From Caldifarciminota bacterium (GTDB taxonomy: Bacteria > Hydrothermota > Tepidihabitantia > Tepidihabitantales > Tepidihabitantaceae), in contig DSBX01000078.1 of NCBI GenBank assembly GCA_011049385.1, positions 1 through 11,051 of the forward strand: a stretch of DNA of 11,051 nucleotides, given 5' to 3'. Of the stretch, positions 1 through 6,485 are shown piece after piece. Under the pieces are notes generated by a model. That model saw nothing but the letters and a program-made list of their open reading frames with translations, searched no databases and was not told the origin of the DNA. Position 1 is the stretch's first letter. Every line of letters starts with the position of its first letter. A program made the translations under genes and the position numbers.

Positions 1-2453
1 ATTGCGAACCGGGCCCGACTGCGGTTGATGTCCGGGCCGAGCACGCGAACGCCCATCCGCCGGGCCTCGTTGACGATTACCGCCAGCTTCTTCGAGTCAC
101 CGATTTCGCTGGCCAGCGTCGCGGCGATGAACTCGACCGGGTGATTCGCCTTGAGGCAGGCGGTGACGTAGGACAGGCAGGCGTAGCCCGCGGCGTGGGA
201 CTTATTGAAGCCGTAGCCGGCGAACTTCGCCAGCAGGTTGAAGATGCGCTCGGCCTGCTCCCGGGGGATGCCGTTGGTCCGGGCACAGCCCTCGATGAAG
301 GAGCCGGCCAGCGCCCGCATCTGCTCCGGCTTCTTCTTGCCCATCGCCCGGCGCAGGAGGTCGGCACTGCCCAGCGAGTAGCCGGCCAGCGCCTGCGCCG
401 CCTGCATCACCTGCTCCTGATAAATCATGATGCCGAAGGTCTCGCGGCAGATTCCCTCGAGCAGGGGATGCTCGTACTCGATCGGCTCCCGGCCCTCCTT
501 GCGGGCGAGGTAGGTCGGAATCAGGTCCATCGGCCCGGGCCGGTAGAGCGCGATGAGCGCGGTGATGTGTTCCAGCCGCTCGGGCCGCATCCGGCGGCAG
601 AGGTCGCGCATACCCGCGCTTTCCAACTGGAAGACGCAGACCGTCTCGCCGCGCCGGATCAGCTCGTAGGCGGCCTCGTCGTCATAACATTCCGGCACCG
701 TCTCGAAACTGCCGCCCCCCTCCCGGATGAACCGCGCCGCCTCCTCGATGAGCGTCAGCGTCCGCAGGCCGAGCACATCCATCTTGAGCAGGCCGACATC
801 GTCAAGCGAGTACATATCGAACTGGGTGCAGACGCCGCCCTCCGGCGTGCGGTAAAGCGGCACGACCTCGATCAGCGGCCGGGGCGCAATCACCACCGCC
901 GAGGCGTGGACCGAAGGGTGTCGGTTCAGGCCCTCGAGCCGCCGGGCGACGCTCATCAGCTCCTCATAGACCGGGTTCCGGCGCACCGCCTGGCGGAGCT
1001 CGCTCGAAGTCGCAAGCGCGGTATCGAGCTTCATCCCCTGGGGAATCAGCTTCGCCAGCCGGTCCACCTCGACAATCGGCACGTCCATCACCCGGCCCAC
1101 ATCGCGCACCACCGCCCGGGACTGCATCGTCCCGAAAGAGATTATCTGCGCAACCGAATCCGCGCCATAGCGCGTGCGGATGTAATCCACCACCTCCTGC
1201 CGCCGGTCGTCGGCGAAATCCACGTCCACGTCGGGCAGGGTCACCCGCTCATTGTTCAGAAAACGCTCGAAGAGCAGGCCGTAGCGCAACGGGTCAATAT
1301 CGGTGATGCCCAGGCAGTAGAGCACGAGCGAGCCCGCGGCCGAGCCCCGTCCCGGCCCGACCGGGATGCCCTGCGAGCGGGCAAAGTCCACGATATCCTT
1401 GACGACGAGGAAATAGCCGGGAAAGCCCATCTCCCGGATCGTCGCCAGCTCACGGGCCAGCCGCTCCTCGTGCGCCCCCCCCTCCTCCCCCGGGTAGCGC
1501 CGGCGCAGGCCCTCCCGGGCCAGGTGCTCCAGGTAAACGCCGGTGTCGGTAAAACCCTCGGGCGGGTCGAAACGCGGCAACTGAAACTGCACCCGGTCGA
1601 AATCCAGCGCGAGCTCGCACCGCTCCGCCACCTCGCGGGTCGCCCGCACCGCTTCGGGCAGATCGTGGAATACCTGCGCCATCTCCGCCGGCGAACGGAA
1701 ATAAAGCTGGTTCGAACTCATCCGCAGGCGGCCCTCATCGTTCAGCTTCTTCCCGGTCTGGATGCAGAACAGCACATCGTGGGCGAGCGCGTCATCCTGC
1801 TCCAGATAATGGCAATCATTCGTCGCGACGACCGGGATGCCCATCGTCGCCGACAGCTCCAGGATGCCGGGGATGATGCGGTCCTGCTCCTCGAAACCGT
1901 TGCGCATCACCTCCAGGTAAAAATTCTCCGGGCCCAGAATATCCTGGTAGCGGGCGGCCGCGGCCATCGCCTGCTCCCTCTCGCCCCGGCGCAGATGGAA
2001 ATTCACCTCGCCCTTCAAACAGCCCGACATCGCCAGCAGGCCGGCCGAATGCTCGGCCAGCAGTTCCTTATCAATCCGCGGCTTAAAATAAAACCCCTCC
2101 AGCCAGGCCAGCGAGACCAGCTTCATCAGATTGTGAAAGCCGGTCTCATCCCGGCAGAGCAACGTCAGGTGCCAGCTCGACTCCGGCACATCCAGCACCC
2201 GTCGCTCGCGCCGGTCGCCGGGCGCGATGTAACACTCGCAACCCACGACCGGCCTCAGCCCGGCCGCCCGCACCCGCTTATAGAACTGCACCGCGCCGAA
2301 CAGATTCCCGTGGTCGGTAATCGCCAGCGCCGGCATCCCGAACGCCACCGCCCGCGCCACCATCTCATCAATCTTCAGCGCCCCATCCAGCAAACTGAAC
2401 TGCGTATGACTATGCAGATGCACAAAATCCGCGACCGGAGGCTTCGGAATCAC
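1..2453 (-). CDS. dnaE: DNA polymerase III alpha subunit, 3' end cut by window edge
   Basis: Replicative polymerase catalytic subunit; 817 residues are visible of a family usually near 1150, so the C-terminal DNA- and clamp-binding parts lie outside the window. An N-terminal PHP domain (about 10-280) shows HLHSH (12-16), TDH (46-48), a GCE segment, WHLTLL, SGC and NDCHY (212-216). The polymerase palm holds PDVDVDF (407-413), whose D410 and D412 match E. coli D401 and D403, and D559 in KMDVLGLRT matches D555. NKSHAAGYA and the finger region follow. GTG at 2453 was chosen because a promoter-like element ends six bases upstream and no Shine-Dalgarno is seen; GTG at 2423 (M-H-L-H-S-H) is the alternative. 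It follows the tol operon in the same direction, 120 bases downstream of the TonB-like gene. Identification is secure; the exact start is not. Confidence 0.96.
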   Translation of the reverse strand, partial: MIPKPPVADFVHLHSHTQFSLLDGALKIDEMVARAVAFGMPALAITDHGNLFGAVQFYKRVRAAGLRPVVGCECYIAPGDRRERRVLDVPESSWHLTLLCRDETGFHNLMKLVSLAWLEGFYFKPRIDKELLAEHSAGLLAMSGCLKGEVNFHLRRGEREQAMAAAARYQDILGPENFYLEVMRNGFEEQDRIIPGILELSATMGIPVVATNDCHYLEQDDALAHDVLFCIQTGKKLNDEGRLRMSSNQLYFRSPAEMAQVFHDLPEAVRATREVAERCELALDFDRVQFQLPRFDPPEGFTDTGVYLEHLAREGLRRRYPGEEGGAHEERLARELATIREMGFPGYFLVVKDIVDFARSQGIPVGPGRGSAAGSLVLYCLGITDIDPLRYGLLFERFLNNERVTLPDVDVDFADDRRQEVVDYIRTRYGADSVAQIISFGTMQSRAVVRDVGRVMDVPIVEVDRLAKLIPQGMKLDTALATSSELRQAVRRNPVYEELMSVARRLEGLNRHPSVHASAVVIAPRPLIEVVPLYRTPEGGVCTQFDMYSLDDVGLLKMDVLGLRTLTLIEEAARFIREGGGSFETVPECYDDEAAYELIRRGETVCVFQLESAGMRDLCRRMRPERLEHITALIALYRPGPMDLIPTYLARKEGREPIEYEHPLLEGICRETFGIMIYQEQVMQAAQALAGYSLGSADLLRRAMGKKKPEQMRALAGSFIEGCARTNGIPREQAERIFNLLAKFAGYGFNKSHAAGYACLSYVTACLKANHPVEFIAATLASEIGDSKKLAVIVNEARRMGVRVLGPDINRSRARFA

Positions 2454-2459
2454 GCGGAG

Positions 2460-2488
2460 AATATAGGCCAGAACAAGCAGGGAGGCAA
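2460..2488 (-). promoter_or_regulatory. Putative dnaE promoter giving a leaderless mRNA
   Basis: On the minus strand TTGCCT (2488-2483) and TATATT (2465-2460) are separated by 17 bases, matching the sigma70 consensus at 4/6 and 5/6 positions. Six bases separate the -10 box from the GTG at 2453, so transcription would start at or next to the start codon. No ribosome binding site is visible. The element lies between a terminator-like hairpin and dnaE, so independent expression of dnaE makes sense. This is inferred from consensus matching only. Confidence 0.5.
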
Positions 2489-2528
2489 GGACTGACCGGC
2501 ACCCGCGCACGCCCCACACCGGGCAGGG

Positions 2529-2565
2529 AAAACCCGGTGACCACCCGACAACCGGGTCACCCGGT
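2529..2565 (-). terminator. Putative intrinsic terminator after the tol operon
   Basis: On the minus strand, starting nine bases after the TonB-like stop codon, GGTGACC pairs with GGTCACC across a 12-base loop. The stem extends past one G-G mismatch by three more pairs (10 pairs in total) and runs into TTTT. The T-tract is short, so it could also be an attenuator or an mRNA-stabilising hairpin. The stem shares sequence with a short repeat found again near 7951. Confidence 0.5.
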
Positions 2566-2578
2566 CACGTTTCTCAGG
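2555..2578. repeat. Dispersed copy of the ACCCGGTC-type repeat
   Basis: This 24-base stretch matches 7951-7974 at 22 of 24 positions, including the identical 17-base core GGTCACCCGGTCACGTT. Here it overlaps the last codons of the TonB-like gene and one arm of the terminator-like hairpin. At the other site it is the right end of an 8-base tandem array inside a coding region. It also contains most of the 15-base palindrome at 2551-2565. Confidence 0.6.
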
Positions 2579-3185
2579 GCTTGTACTCGAACTCGAGGTG
2601 CAGGCGGAGCCGCTCGCCGGTGAACTCCGAAGGCAGGGGGGGCAGTTTGCCGGTCACGAGCAGTGCCCGGGTACAGGAAGCATCATAGGCCGCGTCGCCC
2701 GAGCTCTTCTCAAGCTTGACCTCGCCAATCGTGCCGTCGCGCTCGACGACGAAGAATACCGTCGCCAGTATCGCCCGGTTCTGTCCGGCGTAGGGATTGA
2801 GCCAGTTCTCGGATATCCGCGCCAGGATGACGTTCAGGTAGTACGAATAGCCCAGCGCCTGCGCGCCCTCGATGCGCGCGCCCAGCCCCTGCCGCCGTAC
2901 CGTCTCCCGGCTGGGACGAGGCTTGGACGGCTCCGGCTTCGGCTTTGCTTCCGGCTTCGTCTCCGTCCGCGGCTCGGGCTTCGCTTCCGGCTTCGGCTCC
3001 GGCTCGACCACCCGGGTCTGCTCCGGCCTCGTCTCCGTCCGCGACTCGGGCGTACCACCGCTGACCAACGTCACCTGGTAGACCTGAGGCCGGGTTCGCG
3101 GCCGCGCACCGATGGCCGAGATGATGCCCAGCGCCGCCAGCAGGACGACGTGGATGACGGTCGAGAAGACCAGCTCGCGCTTCAT
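2574..3185 (-). CDS. TonB/TolA-type energy-transducing periplasmic protein
   Basis: It probably spans the periplasm, carrying force from the TolQ/TolR-type motor to an outer-membrane partner. From ATG at 3185 it has 203 residues: a short basic start, one inner-membrane helix (about 5-25) with the S-x-x-x-H pattern (S8, H12) known from TonB and TolA, a Pro/Glu/Lys-rich spacer (about 45-100), and a TonB-like C-terminal domain (about 110-203) with the typical SGDAAYD segment. An in-frame GTG at 3206 would add seven residues; ATG is preferred because it gives the usual short cytoplasmic tail, though neither start has a strong ribosome binding site. It is last in the operon after tolQ and tolR. 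With pal and cpoB nearby TolA is the likelier role, but sequence alone cannot separate TolA from TonB. Confidence 0.9.
   Translation of the reverse strand: MKRELVFSTVIHVVLLAALGIISAIGARPRTRPQVYQVTLVSGGTPESRTETRPEQTRVVEPEPKPEAKPEPRTETKPEAKPKPEPSKPRPSRETVRRQGLGARIEGAQALGYSYYLNVILARISENWLNPYAGQNRAILATVFFVVERDGTIGEVKLEKSSGDAAYDASCTRALLVTGKLPPLPSEFTGERLRLHLEFEYKP
2953..3051 (-). repeat. Internal duplication in the TonB-like spacer
   Basis: The 27-base blocks 2953-2979 and 3025-3051 are identical at 25 positions and encode near-identical P-E-x-R-T-E-T-x-P segments. Between them are further Pro/Glu/Lys codon-pair repeats. Both lie in the flexible periplasmic spacer, where repeat-driven length change is tolerated because the reading frame is kept. 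Confidence 0.6.
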
Positions 3186-3243
3186 CGTCGCGTTCCCGGA
3201 AGACACTCTCGCCCGCGTCCGGCCATTCCCGGCTCCGGGCCGG

Positions 3244-3651
3244 CTACCGCTCCGGCAGGGCGACGAGGCCGATGTTGGTGATACCCTGCTCGCGCACCCG
3301 GCCGATGATGAACATCACCAGGCCGTAGTCCACCGTCTTGTCGGCGCGCAGGTAGACCCGGTCGTATTCCCGCTGGCCGAGTTGGTCGGTCAGCGCCTGC
3401 GGGAAGCCGGCGCGGGTCGTGCGCCGCCGGTCCACGTAGATCGTGCCGTCGGTCTGGATGCTGATTTCAAGACCGGTCTTGTGCTGGGGCTCGAGCGTCG
3501 AGGCGCGGGGCAGGTCGAGTTCGACACCCTGGCGCCGGGCGATCGCCGAACTGACCCCGGCGATGAGGAAGATTATCATCAGCGAGAAGCTGACGTCGGC
3601 GAGCGAGGTCATGTTCATCTCGGCGAGGTAGCCGAGCCGGCGCCGCCGCAC
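3244..3651 (-). CDS. tolR: TolR/ExbD-family proton channel subunit
   Basis: Inner-membrane stator component that works with TolQ to couple the proton gradient to the TonB/TolA-like protein. The 135 residues show the family layout: short basic N-terminus, EMNMTSLADV motif, one membrane helix (about 18-37) and a periplasmic domain (about 45-135). D19 in the LADV segment corresponds to the essential membrane Asp of ExbD (D25) and TolR (D23). The GTG start at 3651 is supported by a strong ribosome binding site inside the end of tolQ, and only two bases separate it from the tolQ stop, so translation is probably coupled. The name tolR rather than exbD rests on the neighbouring pal and cpoB genes. 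Confidence 0.93.
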   Translation of the reverse strand: MRRRRLGYLAEMNMTSLADVSFSLMIIFLIAGVSSAIARRQGVELDLPRASTLEPQHKTGLEISIQTDGTIYVDRRRTTRAGFPQALTDQLGQREYDRVYLRADKTVDYGLVMFIIGRVREQGITNIGLVALPER

Positions 3652-3653
3652 CC

Positions 3654-4391
3654 CTAGACCTCCCCGTTGTTCGCGCGGTTCTTGATGTGGCCGGTCAGCG
3701 TCTCGCGCCGGAAGATACCGGTCAGCTCGGAAATGAACCGGGTCATTTCGGATTCGAGGTCCCGGACCCGGGAAGTCAGGCTGTTGTAGAAGATTGCCGC
3801 CGGGATGGCGACGAGCAGGCCGACGACGGTGGTTATCAGCGCATCCGAAATACCGGGCGCGATGACCTGGAGCGTGACGAACTCCTGCCCGCGCAGGGAC
3901 AGGAATGAGCGCAGGACGCCTTGGACCGTCCCGAGCAGGCCGAGAAACGGCGCGACGCTGGCGGTGACCGCCAGGAACGCCATCCGGCTTTCGAGCCGGT
4001 CAAGCTCGCGCGAAGAGGCGCGCTCCATCGCGCCGGCGATGTTGGGGATGAGTTGTTGCAGGATGCCGGCCCGCTCCGGCTGGCCGGCGAGGTGTTCATC
4101 CAGGCTCTTCCATTCCTCGACCCCGGCCAGGAGCATCGCCGACAGCGGCGAGGCGGTGAGGTTGCGGGCCATCGTCACGTAGTCGGACAGCCGCGCCCGG
4201 TGCCGGAAAAGACTCTGGAACTCGCGCGTCTCGCGCCGAGCCCGGCGCAGGCTCCGCGACTTGCCGATTATCACCGCCCAGCTCACGACCGAGGCAAAGA
4301 GCAGGATGAGCATGATGACCTGCGCAAAGGGACCCGCGCGCAGGAAGGGGTCAAGAAAGCCGCTGCCGGCGGCCGGAACCGCTTCAACCAT
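3654..4391 (-). CDS. tolQ: TolQ/ExbB/MotA-family proton channel protein
   Basis: Inner-membrane subunit forming the proton-conducting motor with TolR. The 245 residues have the usual three-helix layout: helix 1 at about 22-43, a large cytoplasmic loop at about 45-135, helix 2 at about 137-162 carrying PFLGLLGTVQGV, and helix 3 at about 180-205 carrying ISDALITTVVGLLVAIPA. T155 and T187/T188 correspond to the channel-lining threonines of TolQ. A cytoplasmic tail follows. ATG at 4391 lies nine bases after the cpoB stop, with only a weak ribosome binding site, so it is probably read by coupling. Length is normal for the family. Membership is clear; the Tol rather than Exb assignment comes from context. 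Confidence 0.94.
   Translation of the reverse strand: MVEAVPAAGSGFLDPFLRAGPFAQVIMLILLFASVVSWAVIIGKSRSLRRARRETREFQSLFRHRARLSDYVTMARNLTASPLSAMLLAGVEEWKSLDEHLAGQPERAGILQQLIPNIAGAMERASSRELDRLESRMAFLAVTASVAPFLGLLGTVQGVLRSFLSLRGQEFVTLQVIAPGISDALITTVVGLLVAIPAAIFYNSLTSRVRDLESEMTRFISELTGIFRRETLTGHIKNRANNGEV
3658..3665 (-). promoter_or_regulatory. Ribosome binding site of tolR
   Basis: GGGGAGGT on the minus strand lies six bases before the GTG at 3651, inside the last codons of tolQ. It decides in favour of the GTG start over the in-frame ATG codons 11 and 13 codons downstream. Confidence 0.8.
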
Positions 4392-4400
4392 ATTGCTCGA

Positions 4401-5174
4401 TTACCGGTTTAGACGTTCCTGGGCGAGTTTCGCTTCGGTCGTACCCGGGTATTTCTCCACCACCGCCTCGAACTGCCGCCGGGCCGCGTCCTCGCGGTTC
4501 TGGGCCAGGTAGACCAGCCCCAGCTTGTAGGTCGCCGCCGGTACCTTGCTGCCGTTAGGGTAGCGGATGAGCACCTTCCTGAACTCCTCCTCGGACCGGT
4601 TCAGCTCACCCTGCGCGTAATAGCACTCGCCGATCCAGTACTGAGCGTTGTCGGCCATATCCGAGTCCGGAAACATCTGGATGTACTGCTCGAAGCCCGC
4701 GATGGCGACCTTGTACATACCCCGGGTGAAGTCGAGGTAGGCGGTGTTGTAGAGTTGGTCCGGGTCAACCCCGGTGCCGCGCTCGAAGACAACCGGTGTC
4801 GAATCCGGCACGACTGCGCTATCCGGCCCCGCCGCCGTATCCGGCACCGTCACCTCCTGCCAGACCCCGAGCCTGCGGCCGATGCGCGCCATCCGCTCAT
4901 TCAGGTCCACCAGCCGGGCGTCAACCGTCGCCTGCTCGTTCTGGATTCGCTCGATCTCGGCCAGCATCTGGGCCTGGCGCCGGCGCGACTCCTCGCCCTG
5001 CTGTTGCTGGACGCGTTCGAGCCGGGCGTTGCGTGCGGCCAGCGAGTCGAGCACGACGCCCTGCCGGACGAACTCGCTGTGCCAGCCGCAACCCGGGAAG
5101 ACCGCAACCGCCAGCAGGCCGACCGCGGCGAGCCCGAAGCCCGCCCGGCACAGTCTGCCGGCGATTGCAGTCAA
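4401..5174 (-). CDS. cpoB: CpoB/YbgF-like Tol-Pal accessory protein with TPR repeats
   Basis: Periplasmic helper of the Tol-Pal system; in E. coli CpoB coordinates peptidoglycan synthesis with outer-membrane constriction. The 257 residues comprise a hydrophobic signal (about 10-28), a Gln/Glu/Arg-rich coiled coil (about 38-100), a linker, and three TPR-like repeats (about 137-257; the FEQYIQMFPDS segment is typical). F-P-G-C at 26-29 resembles a lipobox with C29 as lipidation site, which would be an outer-membrane-anchored form unlike E. coli CpoB; Phe at -3 and Pro at -2 make this uncertain. The TTG at 5174 is the only usable start between the in-frame pal stop and the signal sequence, and it has no clear ribosome binding site. 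It sits 18 bases after pal and nine before tolQ. Confidence 0.9.
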   Translation of the reverse strand: MTAIAGRLCRAGFGLAAVGLLAVAVFPGCGWHSEFVRQGVVLDSLAARNARLERVQQQQGEESRRRQAQMLAEIERIQNEQATVDARLVDLNERMARIGRRLGVWQEVTVPDTAAGPDSAVVPDSTPVVFERGTGVDPDQLYNTAYLDFTRGMYKVAIAGFEQYIQMFPDSDMADNAQYWIGECYYAQGELNRSEEEFRKVLIRYPNGSKVPAATYKLGLVYLAQNREDAARRQFEAVVEKYPGTTEAKLAQERLNR

Positions 5175-5192
5175 ACTATCGTCGCCGGTGCG

Positions 5193-5687
5193 CTACTTCG
5201 TCGCCTGGACTTTGAACTCGGCGCGCCGGTTCAGCTCGTACCGGTTCGCGTCGTTGGTCACCAACTGCTCCTCGCCGTAACTGATGGTCGAGAGTTGGCC
5301 CTCCGACACGCCGAGGCGAACCAGAAACGTCTTCACCGACTCGGCCCGGCGCATACCCAGCGCCATGTTGTAGGCGGCGGTGCCGATCGGACAGCAATGG
5401 CCCTCGATGACAATCGTCGGTCTCGTGCCCTGCTCCGCGGCGCTCTTGACCAGGCGAGCATGGCCCTCCAGCGTCGCCGCGTCGCCGGTACGGATATCGG
5501 ACCGGTCGAACTCGAAGTAGACGGTCCCCAGTTCGAGCTTGATCGGCTCGGGCTCAGGCTCGGGCTCAGGCTCGGGCTCGACGTACGGCTCGGGCTCGAC
5601 GATGACCTGGCGCTTCGGACAGCCGACCATCGTCACCAGCAACCCGACCCCGACCAGCACGGTCAGCAGTCTGATGGCTTTTTTCAT
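5193..5687 (-). CDS. pal: Pal-type OmpA-domain lipoprotein, second copy, Asp-to-Cys at ligand site
   Basis: Peptidoglycan-associated outer-membrane lipoprotein. The 164 residues show a signal with lipobox M-V-G-C (lipidated C23), a Glu-Pro repeat linker (31-48) and an OmpA-C/Pal domain (about 50-164) with VYFEFDRSDI, YNMALGMRRAESVKTFL and ELNRRAEF. Known OmpA-C domains hold the diaminopimelate of peptidoglycan with an Asp in EGHxD and an Arg 15 residues later. Here the motif is EGHCC, so the Asp is replaced by C99, while R114 is kept. The neighbouring copy retains Asp. ATG at 5687 has a strong ribosome binding site. It lies 53 bases after the first pal copy and is closely related to it. Pal family membership is clear; binding of peptidoglycan by this copy is doubtful. 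Confidence 0.94.
   Translation of the reverse strand: MKKAIRLLTVLVGVGLLVTMVGCPKRQVIVEPEPYVEPEPEPEPEPEPIKLELGTVYFEFDRSDIRTGDAATLEGHARLVKSAAEQGTRPTIVIEGHCCPIGTAAYNMALGMRRAESVKTFLVRLGVSEGQLSTISYGEEQLVTNDANRYELNRRAEFKVQATK
5545..5580 (-). repeat. Six-fold hexamer repeat encoding (Glu-Pro)n in Pal
   Basis: Six consecutive copies of GGCTCG/GGCTCA (plus-strand reading) encode six Glu-Pro pairs just after the lipidated cysteine region. The unit is a multiple of three, so copy-number change would lengthen or shorten the stiff linker between the lipid anchor and the peptidoglycan-binding domain without shifting frame. Confidence 0.75.
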
Positions 5688-5692
5688 TTGTA

Positions 5693-5701
5693 CTTCCTCC
5701 C
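5693..5701 (-). promoter_or_regulatory. Ribosome binding site of the second pal copy
   Basis: GGGAGGAAG on the minus strand ends five bases before ATG 5687, a near-ideal Shine-Dalgarno that fixes the start. Confidence 0.8.
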
Positions 5702-5740
5702 TGGCTGTATCTTCTGGTCAGCCGGTAGTGTTTGCTCTTG

Positions 5741-6247
5741 CTACTGGACCTTGAACTCGACCCGGCGGTTCAACTCGAACTCGTCCGGGTCACTCGTCGC
5801 GAGTTTCTCCTTGCCGAAACTGACGGTCGAGAACCGGGCCGCGGGCACGCCCAGCTTGACCAGGAATGCCTTCGCCGCCTCGGCCCGGCGCATGCCCAGC
5901 GCCATATTATAGGCCGCGGTGCCCATCGGGTCGCAGTGACCCTCGACCGAGACCATCGGCTCCTGGCCGACCGCCGCGGCTTCGTTGAGCTGGCGGGCGT
6001 TCTCCTCCAGTTTCCGGGCGTCGCCGGGACGGATTACCGACATGTCGAAATCGAAGTAGATTGTCGCGAGCTGGAGCCCGGAACCGGCGCCCGGGTCCCC
6101 GATGTCGCCGATAATCTCCGGCATCGTCTCGGGCAGGGGCGGCGGCGGAATCGGCTCTTCCGGCCGGACGCACTTGCGACAGCCGACCGCGGTAAGCACC
6201 AACCCGACCCCGACGATGAGCGCGAGCGACCTTGCGACGTTCTTCAT
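5741..6247 (-). CDS. pal: Pal-type OmpA-domain lipoprotein, first copy, intact ligand site
   Basis: Peptidoglycan-associated lipoprotein and first gene of the operon. The 168 residues contain a signal with lipobox T-A-V-G-C (lipidated C23, with a further C26), a proline-rich linker (about 27-57) and an OmpA-C/Pal domain (about 58-168) with IYFDFDMSVI, EGHCDPMGT, YNMALGMRRAEAAKAFL and ELNRRVEF. D106 and R121 match the diaminopimelate-binding Asp/Arg pair of OmpA-like domains, so this copy should bind peptidoglycan. It is followed after 53 bases by a second related pal, which looks like an old tandem duplication because the linkers no longer resemble each other. ATG at 6247 has a strong ribosome binding site. 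Confidence 0.95.
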   Translation of the reverse strand: MKNVARSLALIVGVGLVLTAVGCRKCVRPEEPIPPPPLPETMPEIIGDIGDPGAGSGLQLATIYFDFDMSVIRPGDARKLEENARQLNEAAAVGQEPMVSVEGHCDPMGTAAYNMALGMRRAEAAKAFLVKLGVPAARFSTVSFGKEKLATSDPDEFELNRRVEFKVQ

Positions 6248-6254
6248 CTGCCTG

Positions 6255-6262
6255 TCCTCCTT
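6255..6262 (-). promoter_or_regulatory. Ribosome binding site of the first pal copy
   Basis: AAGGAGGA on the minus strand, seven bases before ATG 6247. Confidence 0.85.
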
Positions 6263-6271
6263 GAGTTCAGA

Positions 6272-6327
6272 GACACTCCGTGTCCGCCACTTGCATGACG
6301 TGACCTGCGGCCGTGCATGCGCGGTCA
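6272..6327 (-). promoter_or_regulatory. Structured 5' leader of the pal-tol mRNA
   Basis: The roughly 107-base leader between the predicted start site and pal contains two possible hairpins. GACAC and GTGTC face each other across three bases at 6272-6284, nine bases upstream of the Shine-Dalgarno. At 6301-6327, TGACC pairs with GGTCA, extended inward by three G-C pairs past one bulged base. They might stabilise the transcript or tune translation. No known riboswitch class was recognised. Confidence 0.3.
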
Positions 6328-6360
6328 GCGGCCATAAACGAAAGGTTCTTCAACGTGTGT

Positions 6361-6389
6361 AATCTAGCCGCTAACCCCCTGAGTGTCAA
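6361..6389 (-). promoter_or_regulatory. sigma70-type promoter of the pal-cpoB-tol operon
   Basis: On the minus strand a perfect -35 box TTGACA (6389-6384) is followed after exactly 17 bases by TAGATT (6366-6361; 4/6 consensus). Transcription would start near 6354, leaving a leader of about 107 bases. The -10 box overlaps CTAGCC (6364-6369) and the small dyad TAGC-C-GCTA (6365-6373), which resemble the operator-like dyad on the opposite promoter. Confidence 0.7.
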
Positions 6390-6451
6390 GCGCGAAGTTC
6401 GACGCCCGCCCGACCCGGTTGGCTTCTTCGTGGTTGTGCGGCGGGTGCGGG

Positions 6452-6479
6452 TTGACCGGGAGTCCGTGTCGGCTAGCAT
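6452..6479 (+). promoter_or_regulatory. Divergent promoter of the XRE regulator operon
   Basis: TTGACC (6452-6457) and TAGCAT (6474-6479) are separated by 16 bases, matching the consensus at 5/6 and 4/6 positions. The predicted start near 6486 lies only about four bases before ATG 6490. With no Shine-Dalgarno visible, the mRNA would be effectively leaderless. Confidence 0.55.
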
Positions 6480-6485
6480 CTAGCC
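6471..6485. promoter_or_regulatory. 15-base perfect dyad, candidate operator
   Basis: GGCTAG-CAT-CTAGCC is a perfect inverted repeat with six-base arms covering the -10 box and predicted start site of the XRE gene. Its half-site CTAGCC also occurs at 6364-6369 on the -10 box of the divergent pal operon promoter. This position suits a repressor operator, and the adjacent helix-turn-helix protein is the obvious candidate ligand. Binding itself is inferred. Confidence 0.5.

Noticed and set aside
141..2495. 784-codon open frame on the plus strand opposite dnaE
   Set aside because: The translation is His/Arg/Leu/Gln-rich with no recognisable fold and is fully antisense to an unmistakable DnaE.
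2598..3281. 227-codon plus-strand frame with Arg-Leu repeats opposite the TonB-like gene
   Set aside because: The repeats are the complement of the Glu/Pro/Lys spacer codons; no start signal or domain supports it.
5702..5740. Terminator or promoter between the two pal genes
   Set aside because: No hairpin with a T-tract and no convincing -35/-10 pair was seen in the 53-base gap; it appears to be simple operon spacing with the ribosome binding site.
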